A program made the translations under genes and the position numbers. From positions 1-64,000 of the forward strand of contig MCFL01000115.1 of the NCBI GenBank assembly GCA_002102555.1: 64,000 nt of DNA, written 5' to 3'. This document shows positions 41,368 to 52,051 of the stretch, in pieces (within the stretch, counting starts at the first letter, position 1; each line of letters opens with the position of its first letter). Under the pieces are notes generated by a model. That model was not told where the DNA came from and ran no database searches. It saw only the letters and a program-made list of their open reading frames with translations. Origin of the DNA: Catenaria anguillulae PL171 (taxonomy: Eukaryota > Blastocladiomycota > Blastocladiomycetes > Blastocladiales > Catenariaceae).

Positions 41368-41996
41368 GGAGTTGAGGTTTCCTACTTGCTGCTGGTCGAG
41401 GAAGGGCGGTTGACGATTGTGTTAGTGAGGCGGCGGCCGAGTCCGCGAGAGTTCATGGCGGGAATACTTGGCGGAGAGGCTCGGTCTGGACTCCCCGTAT
41501 TTCTATTCGTGTCACAGGCTGCTGGTTCTCGGCGTTGACAGGTGCATGTCGGGTTACGTATGTACGCCACATGCATTCATGCGAGTTTTTTCCAGGTGAA
41601 ACGGGCCGTGGCGGTTGTTTTCAGGGTTCGTGGACTGTTTTCGGCCAAAAAGGTACATATACCCACTCGGTTCTCTCGTGCAAGCCGTCGTCATGCTGAC
41701 GGTATTCAGATGTCGGGGCAAGATGTTATGCTGTCGCGGCCATTGGATGAATTGGTAATGCGAACATGGCAGACGCGACTTGCCATCTTCTCCTGACCCT
41801 CACGTCCCAGGAAAATAATAATGGACCAGGGCGAACAATGCTGAGCATGGTCGAGCCACATTCATTGTAGAACCGGAGAGGAAAGAGGAAACACACACAA
41901 AACTGCGCAGGACACGTGAGCGCACAAATGCGCATGGGCACAAGCCTGGCTCGAGGAATTAGAAATCTATGTCACAAACTGCTGCAAGCTGTGCAG
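41368..41996. other. Intergenic region
   Basis: 630 bases between two minus-strand membrane protein genes; no gene or repeat recognised. Confidence 0.4.
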
Positions 41997-43859
41997 CTAA
42001 ACAACCACCCTGGCCTTGACCACCACGACGCCTCTGTCCTGGTCCACCCATCCCGGAAACACAACCGCCCTGACGACCCTGGCCACTTGCACCCCACTCT
42101 CGCTCTCACGTTCAAAGTACACGCTGGCCACCTCGTCTCTCCACTCTGCCCCTACCTCTGGCCACGCCAGCTTGAACCCAGGATACACCTTCCCAGTCCT
42201 CACCAACACATTGCGCATGGCATCCGCCAACTCGCCCACGCTCGCGTTGGCCGGCACTTGCTCGTGACCCCTAAGGACCTGCCACACGTGCACCATGACG
42301 GCCGCCATGTACTCTGCGCGGCACGCGCGCACTTGGGCTACGGGCACGTTGGCGGGCAGCGCCGTGCGCGCATGGGTTGTGGCCGAGTGTTCCAGAGACA
42401 GGAACTGCGCGTTCCAAGCGTCCGTCAGCGATTGCAGGGACACGTCACGGTCCATGGATGAGGGGCTTGTGGGTACTGCGGTGGATGTGGGTGCACGTGG
42501 GAATGGGTGCAGCGTGACGTTGGGAAACACGTGCGCCGGCATTTTCACGAGCGTCGTCGCGGTCTGTGGGGATGCGGGCACTGGCGACATTTCAGTGTGG
42601 CTGACAGAGGAGGCGGGCATGCACGTGACTGACGCCCGACGCAAGCGCATGGGCGATTGCGAGTCGGAAAGCTGGCGCGAGAAGCGCGCTTGTCTGCGCC
42701 TGTAGATGACGGCTGCAGCCGCGAGCTGTGGCAAAGCTAATGTGAGTGTTGAGTTGAGGGGACAGGGGAAGAAGGGAGATGTACGTACGAAAGCAATCCC
42801 AATGATGGGGACAACAATCAGAGCGGTCAAGGCCATCGTGCTCATTCCCTTGCCCGTTGCCTCGTCCGCAATAGCACCTCTACCTGATCCGGATGGATTT
42901 TCGCCATTGGATCCCACCCCACCTGATCCATGGCCGGTCTCGGCACCAAGTACACCCTCATTTAACAGGGCAGGCACCACGACCTGATCTGTTCTGGACT
43001 TGTTCTCACCCTTGCACGTAATAGTAAACGGAACTAGGCGGCTGACCTTGTCTGCACCCAAGCACGTCATGTTCGTGTGGAACTGGAACCACGAGCAAAA
43101 CTTCTCTTCTTCCGCCTCAATACACCCGTGCAAATGCCATTGACGAGAACCGGGTATGAAGGTTGTATTGACCATGGATTTGCGTGGTGGGCAGGTGGCA
43201 CAATCCTTGTGGAACGCGTCTGTCGAGACTTGTGGTACCAGCGGTGGGCCGTCGGGAAAAGTGCAGACGGGCGATGAAGGACTCGTTGTTCCAAGCGGTG
43301 GATCAAAGCGGACGTGCCGGTAGGAAAAGGGCGGCGGTGAGGGTGCTTCGGGCTGGTTACCAGTAGCGTAGTGGGTCCAAGCCAGTGTGAATCCTGGCTT
43401 GAGCGAAGGCTCCTGAGATTGTCTGGCAGGACACCACCAGTCGACGTGCCAGTTGGCGGATGAGTTGCCATTGTGACGGATGGGCGTGAGTTGAGTGATG
43501 CATCCGGTGAGCTTGAAGGACGTGCGTGCCGTGACTTCTTGGTTCCAGGGCAGCTTGGCGTTGGCTTGGATCGCGACCGACAGCAGCGAGTCGACGGCGG
43601 CGACCTGGCCGTTGGTGAGCCGTGAGGGCGTGACGGGCGGGAGCGGGCAGTGTGGTTGCTGCTGTGGCGGAACCCCTGCGCCCGCACCGGGACCACCTGA
43701 GCCGAGGTTTTCTCCGCTGCCACTACTACCTCCGGCGCCGTTGTCGGGCGTCGCGGAAGTGGTAGGCAGCGGCGATGACGATGCTAGGGTGGAGGCGGTT
43801 GGCGCCGGCGCCGGCGATGGCGGGACCACCGAAGACGAGGGCAAAGGGGACGATGACAT
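41997..43859 (-). CDS. Single-pass membrane protein, Cys/Trp-containing ectodomain
   Basis: Two exons (43859-42789 and 42725-41997); the 63-nt intron (GTACGT to CCACAG) keeps frame, giving 599 aa. Order: Ser/Pro/Gly-rich N-terminus, a putative extracellular domain with about eight Cys (CPLPPVTPS, SFKLTGCITQLTP, DWWCPARQ, CATCPPRKS, FCSWFQFHTNMTCLG), a Gly/Asn stalk, one TM split by the intron (MALTALIVVPIIGIAF then LAAAAVIYRRRQ), and a cytoplasmic domain of about 210 residues. That last domain looks folded (SLQSLTDAWNAQFLSLEHSA to the end). No signal peptide is visible at MSSSPLPSSSVV, so a first exon may be missing. The family is not recognised. Confidence 0.6.
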   Translation of the reverse strand: MSSSPLPSSSVVPPSPAPAPTASTLASSSPLPTTSATPDNGAGGSSGSGENLGSGGPGAGAGVPPQQQPHCPLPPVTPSRLTNGQVAAVDSLLSVAIQANAKLPWNQEVTARTSFKLTGCITQLTPIRHNGNSSANWHVDWWCPARQSQEPSLKPGFTLAWTHYATGNQPEAPSPPPFSYRHVRFDPPLGTTSPSSPVCTFPDGPPLVPQVSTDAFHKDCATCPPRKSMVNTTFIPGSRQWHLHGCIEAEEEKFCSWFQFHTNMTCLGADKVSRLVPFTITCKGENKSRTDQVVVPALLNEGVLGAETGHGSGGVGSNGENPSGSGRGAIADEATGKGMSTMALTALIVVPIIGIAFVRTSPFFPCPLNSTLTLALPQLAAAAVIYRRRQARFSRQLSDSQSPMRLRRASVTCMPASSVSHTEMSPVPASPQTATTLVKMPAHVFPNVTLHPFPRAPTSTAVPTSPSSMDRDVSLQSLTDAWNAQFLSLEHSATTHARTALPANVPVAQVRACRAEYMAAVMVHVWQVLRGHEQVPANASVGELADAMRNVLVRTGKVYPGFKLAWPEVGAEWRDEVASVYFERESESGVQVARVVRAVVFPGWVDQDRGVVVVKARVVV

Positions 43860-44189
43860 TACTGTGACGTCGACGTTATGAAGGATGTGCTGTCAGGAAC
43901 AAGATGTACAGAGGGAGAGACGGCCGAGGTTCACCGCCCGCCGCCCAGCCCGCCGCCACCGACGTCGCCGCCAGTCGGTTATGCGCGTGGGCCACTCTTG
44001 CATTCTGTAGGTTGATCTGAAACACGGGAAAACACGCGAAAAATCACGGAAAACACCAAAGATCCCTTCGATGAATGATCGCCAACCTTCCACTCATCAA
44101 CGCCAAGTTTGAATGCCCATCGCCTTCAGACATCGACCACCGCTCTCTGCTCCACGCCCATGCACATGCGACTCCCATCAACCACAACC
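43860..44189. other. Divergent promoter region
   Basis: 330 bases between the membrane protein gene (-) and the UMP-CMP kinase gene (+); no specific element recognised. Confidence 0.4.
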
Positions 44190-45156
44190 ATGTTCCGCGC
44201 CGCCTTCTCCCGTTCCACCACCGACACCCTGCGCCGGCAGGCCACCTCTTCGGCCTCGGCCTCACGCTCGAGCCTGCGCCGCACCCTGTCGACGCCCGCG
44301 GGCGAGCAAGGCGCACCCAAGCCCTCGTCCAACGCCGGCCTTTGGGTTGCCCTTGCCGCGACTGCTGCTGGCGGTGCGGGCTACTACTATGCCACGCGCG
44401 AGCACCCTTCGGAAACTCTTGCCAAGCTCAAGGCCAAGAACAAGGCTACCGAGGAGTCGCCAGTTACAGCCTCCTTGCGCCCGTTGCCCGCCAACTCGCC
44501 CTTCAAGGTCAAACCCACCGTCATCTTCGTTCTTGGCGGGCCCGGCGCTGGCAAGGGCACGCAATGCGCGCGCTTGGTTGCCGACTACGACTTTGTGCAC
44601 TTGTCTGCGGGCGACTTGTTGCGCGAAGAACGCAACCGGGCCGGGTCCGAGGTGGGCGAGCTCATCAACACGTACATCAAGGAGGGCAAGATTGTGCCCA
44701 TGGAAATCACCATTGGGTTGTTGCGTGATGCCATGGTGCGCAGCGGCAAGGACAGGTTCTTGATTGATGGGTTCCCGCGCAAGATGGACCAGGCAGAGGC
44801 GTTTGAGGACACGGTGGCTGGCGCAGATTTCATCTTATACTTTGAGTGCCCCGAAAAGGAGATGGAGAGGCGGTTGTTGAAGCGTGGGGAGACGAGCGGC
44901 CGGTCCGTTCCTCTGTTTTCTCGATCCTTGTCGAGCATCCTCACTCATTCTTTTTTTCTTCAATCTCAACAGCGTGGATGACAACATTGAGTCGATTCGC
45001 AAGCGCTTTGTCACGTTCCGCGACACCTCCTTCCCCGTCATTGACAAGTACCGTTCCTTGGGCAAGGTGCATGAGGTGTCGTGCTTGGACACGCCAGACA
45101 AGGTGTATTCCCAAGTCAGGGCCATCTTTGACAAGATGTTTGCGAAGTCGGCCTAA
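44190..45156 (+). CDS. URA6: UMP-CMP kinase with N-terminal targeting/TM extension
   Basis: Exons 44190-44902 and 44973-45156, 298 aa. It phosphorylates UMP and CMP with ATP in pyrimidine nucleotide synthesis. The nucleoside monophosphate kinase core has the P-loop [14 protein letters not shown] (about residue 115), the NMP-binding [12 protein letters not shown] and [28 protein letters not shown], and the lid [12 protein letters not shown] across the 70-nt intron. The core reads UMP-CMP kinase (Ura6) rather than adenylate kinase because of the short lid and [14 protein letters not shown]. The first about 95 residues are Arg/Ser/Thr-rich with a helix [18 protein letters not shown]: a presequence plus inner-membrane-type anchor, suggesting mitochondrial location. 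An in-frame upstream ATG exists at 44109. Confidence 0.88.
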
Positions 45157-45404
45157 GGATTTAGGTTGGCACATGTTCCCTAGACGAGATACTTAACGAG
45201 CGTTTCGTTGGGAGGTACATGATGGGAAGTATGGCGATGACTACATATTTAGCTCTTATCATGAACACTTTGATTCTGACTTTCAGACTCTTGACTCTTG
45301 AGTTTGTATACCACGAACCACAAGGGGAAATGTGATAACTTCACGTCGTCGGTCCTCACTCTGTATTTTCTAAAAAATCATATCAGTCAAATGCAACTTT
45401 CAAA

Positions 45405-46217
45405 ATGACAACCAGCTACTCTGTTGCCAGTGCCCGCAAACTGTACCCGTCGCACATCCCGACCCAAGCCTGGGAAAAGGCGTTTCTGACGGTGGCCTGC
45501 TCGCTCAAGGCCATCCACGATCCGCTTCGTGCTGGTACCTGCCTACACCCGCTTGCCATTGACATGATGATGAATGACCTGACCCGACTCTTGTAAAATG
45601 TAATAGATATGGTCGCAGCCGTCGGCGAAACCCTCGGCCCGCCTGCCCTTGGCCGCATGCGCCTGCAACTTCTCGCGACCCCAACGGGTCGGCGCATCCT
45701 GCGTGACCGTCCACTCATCTCGTCACAAACCTTATCGCCCACGTACTTGTCGTCTCTGTCGCCGTCGACCTTTGGCGGCGCCTACTACCACCACTTTATG
45801 CACCCGCACGGGTACTTGCCCGAATCGCGCGCGCCCGTGCGATTTGTGGACGATGGCGAGCTGGCTTACATCATGTTGCGATACCGTCAAGTGCACGATT
45901 TCTGGCACGCGCTCACGGGATTACCGCCAACGGTCGAGGGTGAGCTCGCACTTAAAGTGTTTGAGTATGTGCAAACGGGTTTGCCCATGACCTTGTTGGC
46001 GGGACTCGTGGCGCCAGTGCAGTTGGGCAGGAGGCAGCAAAAGAGGTTGTATGGCGAGCTGGTGCCCTGGGCCATTCGGGCGGGCATCAAGGCAAAGCCG
46101 TTGATGGGGGTGTACTATGAGGAGTGGTTGGAGAGGGATTTGAACGAGATGCGCCGGGAGTTGCGGATCGAGGTGGCGCCCGAGATTGAGGATTCGACAT
46201 TGACCAATGCCAAGTGA
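45405..46217 (+). CDS. COQ4: Coq4, coenzyme Q biosynthesis protein
   Basis: Exons 45405-45534 and 45607-46217, 246 aa, intron 72 nt. Coq4 organises the ubiquinone biosynthetic complex on the matrix face of the inner membrane and has been linked to C1 decarboxylation/hydroxylation. Diagnostics: YPSHIPTQAWEKAFL, AADMVAAVGETLG at the splice (RA-DMVAA), RRILRDRP, the zinc-binding HDxxH as RQVHDFWHALTGLP (about residue 139), and VEGELALKVFEYVQTGLPM. Only about 15 residues precede the conserved start and they make a weak presequence (MTTSYSVASARKL). It follows the UMP-CMP kinase gene on the same strand 250 bases downstream. Confidence 0.93.
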
Positions 46218-46306
46218 AGAAGAAAATTCAATTGTCAGAGTTGTGTCAAGTTTTATAGTTATAAGTTTGTGATCTACTACGTAACAAGAAGACAAGACAT
46301 TTCAAC

Positions 46307-46932
46307 CTAAGCCTTGACCTCACCGTCGGTCGTGGTTGTTGTCGCCTCAGCAGCAGCGGCAACTGGTGAAGGAGAAGCAGCAGCAGCAGCAGCACCCTTT
46401 TTGCGGTGCTTGAGGTTGCGCTGAATGACCTGGCCCTTTGCTTGCTGGATAAACGAGTAGGGCGATGTGGCGGGTTGAGCGTGGTGGACGAGTTCCCACT
46501 TGTCGCGGTAGCCGTTGGGAATGAGCTTTGGGATGGCGCGCGAAGTGTGGTCGACGAGGTGGCCGTCGTAGTACTTGTAGGCATAGACCTCGCCCTTTGT
46601 TGGGTTAGCCTGAGTGTTGGGAGTCGCAAGTGAGACACAAACTCGATCGAGAAGGAAAGGAAAAAAACAAGGGCGTATCATACGGGATCGATCTTTGAGG
46701 AGACAATCTTGTAAAAGGAGGCGGGCGGGTAGTTGCGGTCGGCGTACTTTGTGGGGCGGACAATGGCGCCGACGCCGTTGAGGGGCTGGCGGACGAGCAG
46801 GTCGTAGAGGTTGCGGGGCTGGGCAAAGCCTGGCTTGGTGACGGGCAGGCGCAGGGCAGCGAGGGCCTTTTGGATGGCCAGCTGGGCGTTGGAGGTGGCG
46901 GCGGAGGAAGACATGTTGTGCATTGGTTTCAT
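46307..46932 (-). CDS. Mitochondrial small-subunit ribosomal protein, mS34-like
   Basis: Exons 46932-46684 and 46609-46307, 183 aa, intron 74 nt. The block NLYDLLVRQPLNGVGAIVRP, SFYKIVSSKIDP then GEVYAYKYYDGHLVDH follows the pattern of mS34/MRPS34 (LLxRLPLxGxGxxVxR, xYWxLTRVxPD, GKAWGxLTxxG). The C-terminal tail is basic (RNLKHRKKG) followed by an Ala/Thr-rich run encoded by simple repeats. The start may be at the first Met or at MSSSAATS six residues on. It is divergent from the m-AAA protease gene with 370 bases between them. Alternative: another fungal mitoribosomal protein of the same fold. Confidence 0.6.
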
Positions 46933-47302
46933 GGATTCATGGAGTCGGGTTTAGGTTTGTGTGAGTGAATGAGAGCGTATTGAAGATTGAAAAGCCGCAC
47001 TGCACTGGCTTTTTGGGAGGTGGATCGACGGCCCTTGCGTTGTACCTAGGTGTGGTGATGCAGATCGTTTTTGGCATGACGACGATGACGGCCGACGGAA
47101 CGGATCGGGCCGTATTATGTATGGCATTTGTCATGTATGTATGTGGTCGTGGTCATGGAGCGTGCTCTGTATTGAGTGAGTGAATGACTTGGTTGTACTC
47201 AGTGAATTAATAGTATTACTCGATGCATCTTCACCTCTCCCTTTGACATTCTTCATTCCCCCCGTCTCATTCATTCATTCATTCTAAGTCAAAAAGTCAG
47301 TC
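46933..47302. other. Divergent promoter region
   Basis: 370 bases between the mS34-like gene and the m-AAA protease gene. CATT repeats (about 47267-47283) lie just upstream of the protease start. Confidence 0.5.
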
Positions 47303-49624
47303 ATGCTCTCCCGACTCTCGCTGCACGCTGCCAGGTCTCCGCTCGCAGCCGCTATTGCTGCCCGATCCGCCTCCCGCTCGGCGGCCGCCGCCACCGCCGC
47401 CGCCCCTTCCACTGCGGTACCCGCACTCCGCCGCTTCCTGTCGTCGACGCCCTCCCGCCTCGACGCAGACAACGAAAAGAAGCCGCCAAAGGGATTCGAG
47501 CACTTTTTCAAGAACGACAAACCATCAAAAGACCCCAAGGACTCGGAATCTTCTTCCTCGTCAAAGCAAAAGGACGACGACAATAGCAGCAACAACAAGG
47601 ATCACGATGCCGACGACAAGAAGGGCAACAAGCCCGATCTGCCCAAACCTCCGAAATCCACCGGCTCTGGATCCGGCGGCGGTGGGCCCGAAATCCACGA
47701 AATCAACATCAACGCCGTCCTGTCTGTTGTCGCTTCACTCGGCCTGCTCGCCTACTTTTCGTCGCGTGGGCCCGAATCTGCCGGCCACGCCACCACCTAC
47801 CAAGAATTCCGCGCATCCATGCTGGACCGCGGCGCTGTCGACCACCTTGAAATCGTCAACCGCGCCACCGTCCTCGTGTACCTCCGCCCAGACGCGCCGC
47901 ACTTTTCCGAAAACCCAACCTTGCGCCGCCAAGGCGCCCAGTTCCACTTTACCATCTCCAACCCGGACGCGTTCGAGGCTCGGCTCGACGAGGCCCAGCG
48001 CGAGCTCGGCATTCCTTCGCGCGAGCGCGTGCGTGTGTCGCACGTCAACACTACAAACATCTCGTCCATCTTGCTCGGGTTTGCTCCCACGCTCCTGTTG
48101 CTCGGTGGCTTCTACTGGCTCACGCGCCGCAGCATGGGTGGGGCAGGTGGGGCAGGCGGGCCTGGCGGCATTCTTGGCATGGGCAAGTCGCGCGCAAAGA
48201 TGTTCAACCAAGACAACCAGGTCAACATCAAGTTCAAGGACGTGGCGGGCGTCGACGAGGCAAAGGAGGAAATCATGGAGTTTGTGAAATTCCTCAAGGA
48301 CCCCGCAGTGTACGAAAAGCTCGGCGCAAAGATCCCGCGCGGCGCCATTCTTTCGGGCCCGCCGGGGACTGGCAAGACCCTGTTGGCCAAGGCCACGGCA
48401 GGCGAGGCCGGCGTGCCCTTCTTTTCCGTGTCGGGATCCGAGTTTGTTGAAATGTTTGTTGGTGTTGGCGCAAGCCGTGTGCGCGACTTGTTTACAACGG
48501 CACGCAAGCACGCGCCCTGCATCATCTTTATCGACGAGATTGACGCCATTGGCAAGGCCCGCGGCAAGCACGGATCGTTGGGTGGAAACGATGAGCGCGA
48601 GTCCACGTTGAACCAGATCCTGGTCGAGGTGGACGGGTTTGCGTCCTCGGAACACGTGGTCATCCTCGCAGGTACCAACCGGCCCGACGTCCTCGATCCG
48701 GCACTCATGCGGCCCGGTCGATTCGACCGCCACATCACCATTGATCGCCCCGACATCAACGGCCGTCAGCAAATCTTCCGCGTCCACCTCAAGCCCATCA
48801 AGATGGATCCCAACCAGGACATGGACCAGCTCGTGCGCAAGCTTGCAGCACTCACGCCCGGGTTTTCGGGCGCAGACATTGCCAATGTGTGCAACGAGGC
48901 CGCACTGGTAGCTGCGCGGTACCGCGCCGAGGCAGTGCACTTGGCGCATTTCGAGCAGGCCATTGAGCGGGTGATTGCCGGACTGGAAAAGAAGACAAAG
49001 GTGCTGAGCCCAGAGGAAAAGCGCATTGTGGCGTACCACGAGGCGGGGCATGCCGTGGCCGGCTGGTTCTTGCAACACGCTGACCCATTGCTCAAGGTGT
49101 CCATCATCCCGCGCGGATCCGCCGCTCTGGGTTATGCGCAGTACTTGCCCAAGGACATGTACTTGCACTCGACCGAACACTTGCTCGATCGCATGTGCAT
49201 GACGCTCGGTGGGCGGGTGGCCGAAAAGATCTTTTTCGGATCGGTCACGTCGGGTGCAAAGGACGACTTGGAAAAAGTGACCAAGCTGTCATATGCCATG
49301 ATTGCACAGCTCGGCATGAACGACAAGATTGGCACGCTTTCATTTGCGTCGCCCGACCAGGAACAGTCGTTTACAAAGCCCTATTCCGAGGAGACGGCGC
49401 GCATCATGGACAATGAGGCAAGGGCCATGGTCAAGCAGTCGTTTGACCGGTGTGAGGCCTTGTTGACAAAGCACCGCGAGGATGTCGAAAAAGTGGCTCA
49501 GCTGTTGCTCGAAAAGGAGGTGCTGAATCGTGAGGATATGATCAACTTGTTGGGCAAGCGGCCGTTCAAGGATCGCATGGTTTTGGAAGACTATGTTGAG
49601 GGCAAGCAAGAGTGGCATGTTTAG
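47303..49624 (+). CDS. AFG3: Mitochondrial m-AAA protease subunit (Afg3/Yta10-Yta12 type)
   Basis: Single exon, 773 aa. Membrane-bound hexameric AAA metalloprotease of the inner membrane, facing the matrix; it degrades misfolded inner-membrane proteins and matures some precursors. Presequence ([20 protein letters not shown]), a charged Ser/Asp/Lys-rich linker, TM1 ([17 protein letters not shown]), the FtsH-type intermembrane domain, and TM2 ([17 protein letters not shown]). Then the Gly-rich [14 protein letters not shown] typical of Afg3, Walker A GPPGTGKT (about residue 352), Walker [13 protein letters not shown], the second region of homology [18 protein letters not shown], and the zinc site [10 protein letters not shown] (about 579). 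Two TMs before the AAA module distinguish it from the i-AAA Yme1. Yta10 or Yta12 orthology is not resolved. Confidence 0.95.
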   Translation: MLSRLSLHAARSPLAAAIAARSASRSAAAATAAAPSTAVPALRRFLSSTPSRLDADNEKKPPKGFEHFFKNDKPSKDPKDSESSSSSKQKDDDNSSNNKDHDADDKKGNKPDLPKPPKSTGSGSGGGGPEIHEININAVLSVVASLGLLAYFSSRGPESAGHATTYQEFRASMLDRGAVDHLEIVNRATVLVYLRPDAPHFSENPTLRRQGAQFHFTISNPDAFEARLDEAQRELGIPSRERVRVSHVNTTNISSILLGFAPTLLLLGGFYWLTRRSMGGAGGAGGPGGILGMGKSRAKMFNQDNQVNIKFKDVAGVDEAKEEIMEFVKFLKDPAVYEKLGAKIPRGAILSGPPGTGKTLLAKATAGEAGVPFFSVSGSEFVEMFVGVGASRVRDLFTTARKHAPCIIFIDEIDAIGKARGKHGSLGGNDERESTLNQILVEVDGFASSEHVVILAGTNRPDVLDPALMRPGRFDRHITIDRPDINGRQQIFRVHLKPIKMDPNQDMDQLVRKLAALTPGFSGADIANVCNEAALVAARYRAEAVHLAHFEQAIERVIAGLEKKTKVLSPEEKRIVAYHEAGHAVAGWFLQHADPLLKVSIIPRGSAALGYAQYLPKDMYLHSTEHLLDRMCMTLGGRVAEKIFFGSVTSGAKDDLEKVTKLSYAMIAQLGMNDKIGTLSFASPDQEQSFTKPYSEETARIMDNEARAMVKQSFDRCEALLTKHREDVEKVAQLLLEKEVLNREDMINLLGKRPFKDRMVLEDYVEGKQEWHV

Positions 49625-50446
49625 GTTCACCATGTGCCCCCCACCCCCGGTCAATTGCCTGGGTTGCTTAGCGTTTGTGTTTTTGAGTTGCCGTATGATA
49701 GCATGTATTGTTTCGATTTTCTTGTTCTGTTGTTGCGGATCATTCGTTTTCTTTGGTCCTTTTGCACTCCAGACTCACGCACTATGCAAGTTGTATGTAA
49801 ATGTAAGCAATGAGGAATTCGCGCATGACTCATGGCATTGCACGTTTTGCACACAGAATCGCAGTCCACGTTGACGCCGGCAAAGGCCGCAATTTGGTCG
49901 GAGATGAAGTCACCTTGGTCCATTGACTCCGCCATGGTGAACCCTTAGTGCCCACAAGGGCTCGTGACTGGGCGAGCAGAAAGAAAGTCAAGATCGTGTC
50001 CGCAGGGGACCACGCGTTCACTTCCAAGCCGGTCCCTGCCTTTATCGAGCCAACGACCAGCCCCTCCTGTCTCCAGCCTGATATTGCTTTCTTACTTATC
50101 CCACGTGTGCACACACATGTACGGCAGGCATGGGCTCAAGCCCACTAGCAAGTGCAGGGGCTGATCTCAATTTCCAGTGTGGTGGTGAGACACTTGTCCC
50201 ACGTGGTGATGTGAAATGGACTGTGAGACAACAGCTGCTGCGTGCCCGCTGATAAGCCTTTCACGGCTCGGGCCGAAGTGTGGTGATGGTGGCAGTATAG
50301 GGACAAGGTGACCCCTACGGTCGACACTGCAGGGTATAAAATGGGCGTGGGCTTCCCTCCCCCCTGCCCCCATGACCAGTCAGTCAGTCGGACTTCATCC
50401 TCTCTCTATGTTTCCTTCGCCCGACAATCCACACCGTGACTCCAAC
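49625..50446. other. Intergenic region
   Basis: 820 bases between the m-AAA gene and the carbonic anhydrase gene. Frames of up to 94 codons on the minus strand have no recognisable content. A TATA-like TATAAAA at 50335-50341 lies about 110 bases upstream of the carbonic anhydrase ATG and is a candidate core promoter. Confidence 0.45.
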
Positions 50447-51664
50447 ATGCATCAATCATTTTCCGTCGCCCTTGCCCTTTCCTTTGCAGCCCTCGCTCTG
50501 GCTAGCGGCGGCGCAAACGACTGGTCGTACAGCGGCCGAGATGGTCCGTTATCCGAGTCGCACGCCAGTTCATGGTTGGCCAAACGCTCATGTCCCATGC
50601 GAACCATTCAGGCCCACAACGCTGGGGCCTCAAGCCAGAATACTCGGCCTGTGAAAAGGGCAAAGCGCAGAGTCCCGTCAATCTTCTGTCCTCGCGCGTG
50701 AAAAAGGAGGGATTCCCGGAACTCGTCATGCCCTCGTTGAAAAAGGCCAATGTGAGCACGTCCAAGCACACGATCCAGTGGACACCCGCAGACGGTGCCG
50801 AGGGCGGTAACGACCGGTTCATGGTGGTCGGTGGCGCAAAATATTCCCTCGCACAGTTTCACAGTACGCATTTCTTTCTCTCACGTAACTTAAGTCTCAG
50901 GTTGCTGGCGTTTTCTGACACCTTCAATTGTTTCCCCAGTTCATACCCCAAGTGAGCACCATGTCGACGACAAGTATTATGATTCGGAACTGCACTTTGT
51001 CCACAAAACGGCCGATGGCAAGCTTGCTGTTCTTGGCGTGTTCTTGGAAGAGTCAGTCGCCGAAAATCCGTTGTGGAGTGCTGCCCTGAGCAAGGTTCCA
51101 GATGTCGGCAACTCGACCGTGCTTGACACGTTGCTGGACACGTCGGAAATCAAGGCGGCCGTCGGGAACGGGTATTACAATTACCAGGGTAGTTTGACTG
51201 TGCGTTTCCTTTTTCATCACTAAGTATGTTTGGGAACCTTCGTACTGATTCCCACTTGTTTTTGCAATAACGAAAATTCAGACTCCACCCTGCTCTGAAG
51301 GTCCGTTAACGTGCCAGCTCCTCCAATTCCGTGAGCCCCCAGACGGCTCACAGCTTTCTCTCTCGATAAAATAACAGGCGTTCAATGGTTTGTCGCATCC
51401 ACCCCGATCCGCATGTCCTTGGCGCAAATCAAGTCTGTGGCCAAGATCATTGGCTTCTCTGCGCGTCCAGTCCAGTACAACGAGGCCCTTGCTGCCCAAA
51501 GCGACGATGGTCACTCGGGCCACGATGGGCACGGTGCCCAGGATGACAAGGGGAAAGAGTCCGCAGCAAGTTCGCAGGATAAGCATAGTGGAGCTGCGAC
51601 GGGGATCGCAACGAGTGTGGCCAGTTTTGCTGGGTTGGCTGCTCTGTTGGCGTTGATGTTCTGA
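50447..51664 (+). CDS. Alpha-carbonic anhydrase, secreted and probably GPI-anchored
   Basis: Five exons (50447-50543, 50612-50863, 50940-51199, 51282-51300, 51378-51664), 304 aa, summing exactly to whole codons. It interconverts CO2 and bicarbonate with a Zn ion. Signal peptide MHQSFSVALALSFAALALA, then WSYSGRDG joined to PQRWGLKPEY, CEKGKAQSPVNL, the first two Zn ligands in QFHIHTPSEHHVD (splice inside), the third in SELHFVH, and TTPPCSEGVQWFV across a 19-nt exon. The C-terminal His/Asp-rich spacer and hydrophobic end (GLAALLALMF) without a basic stop look like a GPI signal. Alpha-type enzymes are uncommon in fungi compared with beta-type, and the surface location suggests a role in inorganic carbon or pH handling outside the cell. 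Confidence 0.93.
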
Positions 51665-52051
51665 ATGCTGTCCAACCAGAGGTTATAATACTTGATAGGA
51701 AGTGAGGACGATTTTTGATTTCTTCATGCACGGGCATGTATTTTTTGAGCTGAAATGGACCGATTCTTGTGAAATGGTGAAGGAAGTCACACGGATGCAA
51801 GCATGGTCGTGGGAACTGAAGGGGAATGTCACTGTCTTTGTTGACTCGCAGATAGGCAATTGCGTGCAATGGCCGACGAACCGGTTCGTGAGGAGTCTGA
51901 GTGCTTCTCGGCGCGAGATGGACGCAACCTACAAAACGTCAGAGAACGTGAATCGGATTTGATGTCCTCTCATTGGCTGCTGACATTCATCGGTACGTTC
52001 TTGCATATACATGTCATATATTTACACACGCATTCACAAAAAGGACTGGTG
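51665..52051. other. Convergent 3' intergenic region
   Basis: About 390 bases between stops of two convergent genes; AT-richer, no gene seen. Confidence 0.5.

Noticed and set aside
43893-44332. Minus-strand frames upstream of 43859 as the missing signal-peptide exon
   Set aside because: They are basic and Trp/Arg-rich rather than hydrophobic, and overlap the 5' part of the UMP-CMP kinase gene.
47735-49180. 481-codon minus-strand frame over the m-AAA protease
   Set aside because: Antisense shadow of a strongly conserved gene with high GC at third positions.
49651-50114. Small minus-strand genes downstream of the m-AAA protease
   Set aside because: Frames of about 94 codons overlap each other and have no recognisable content.
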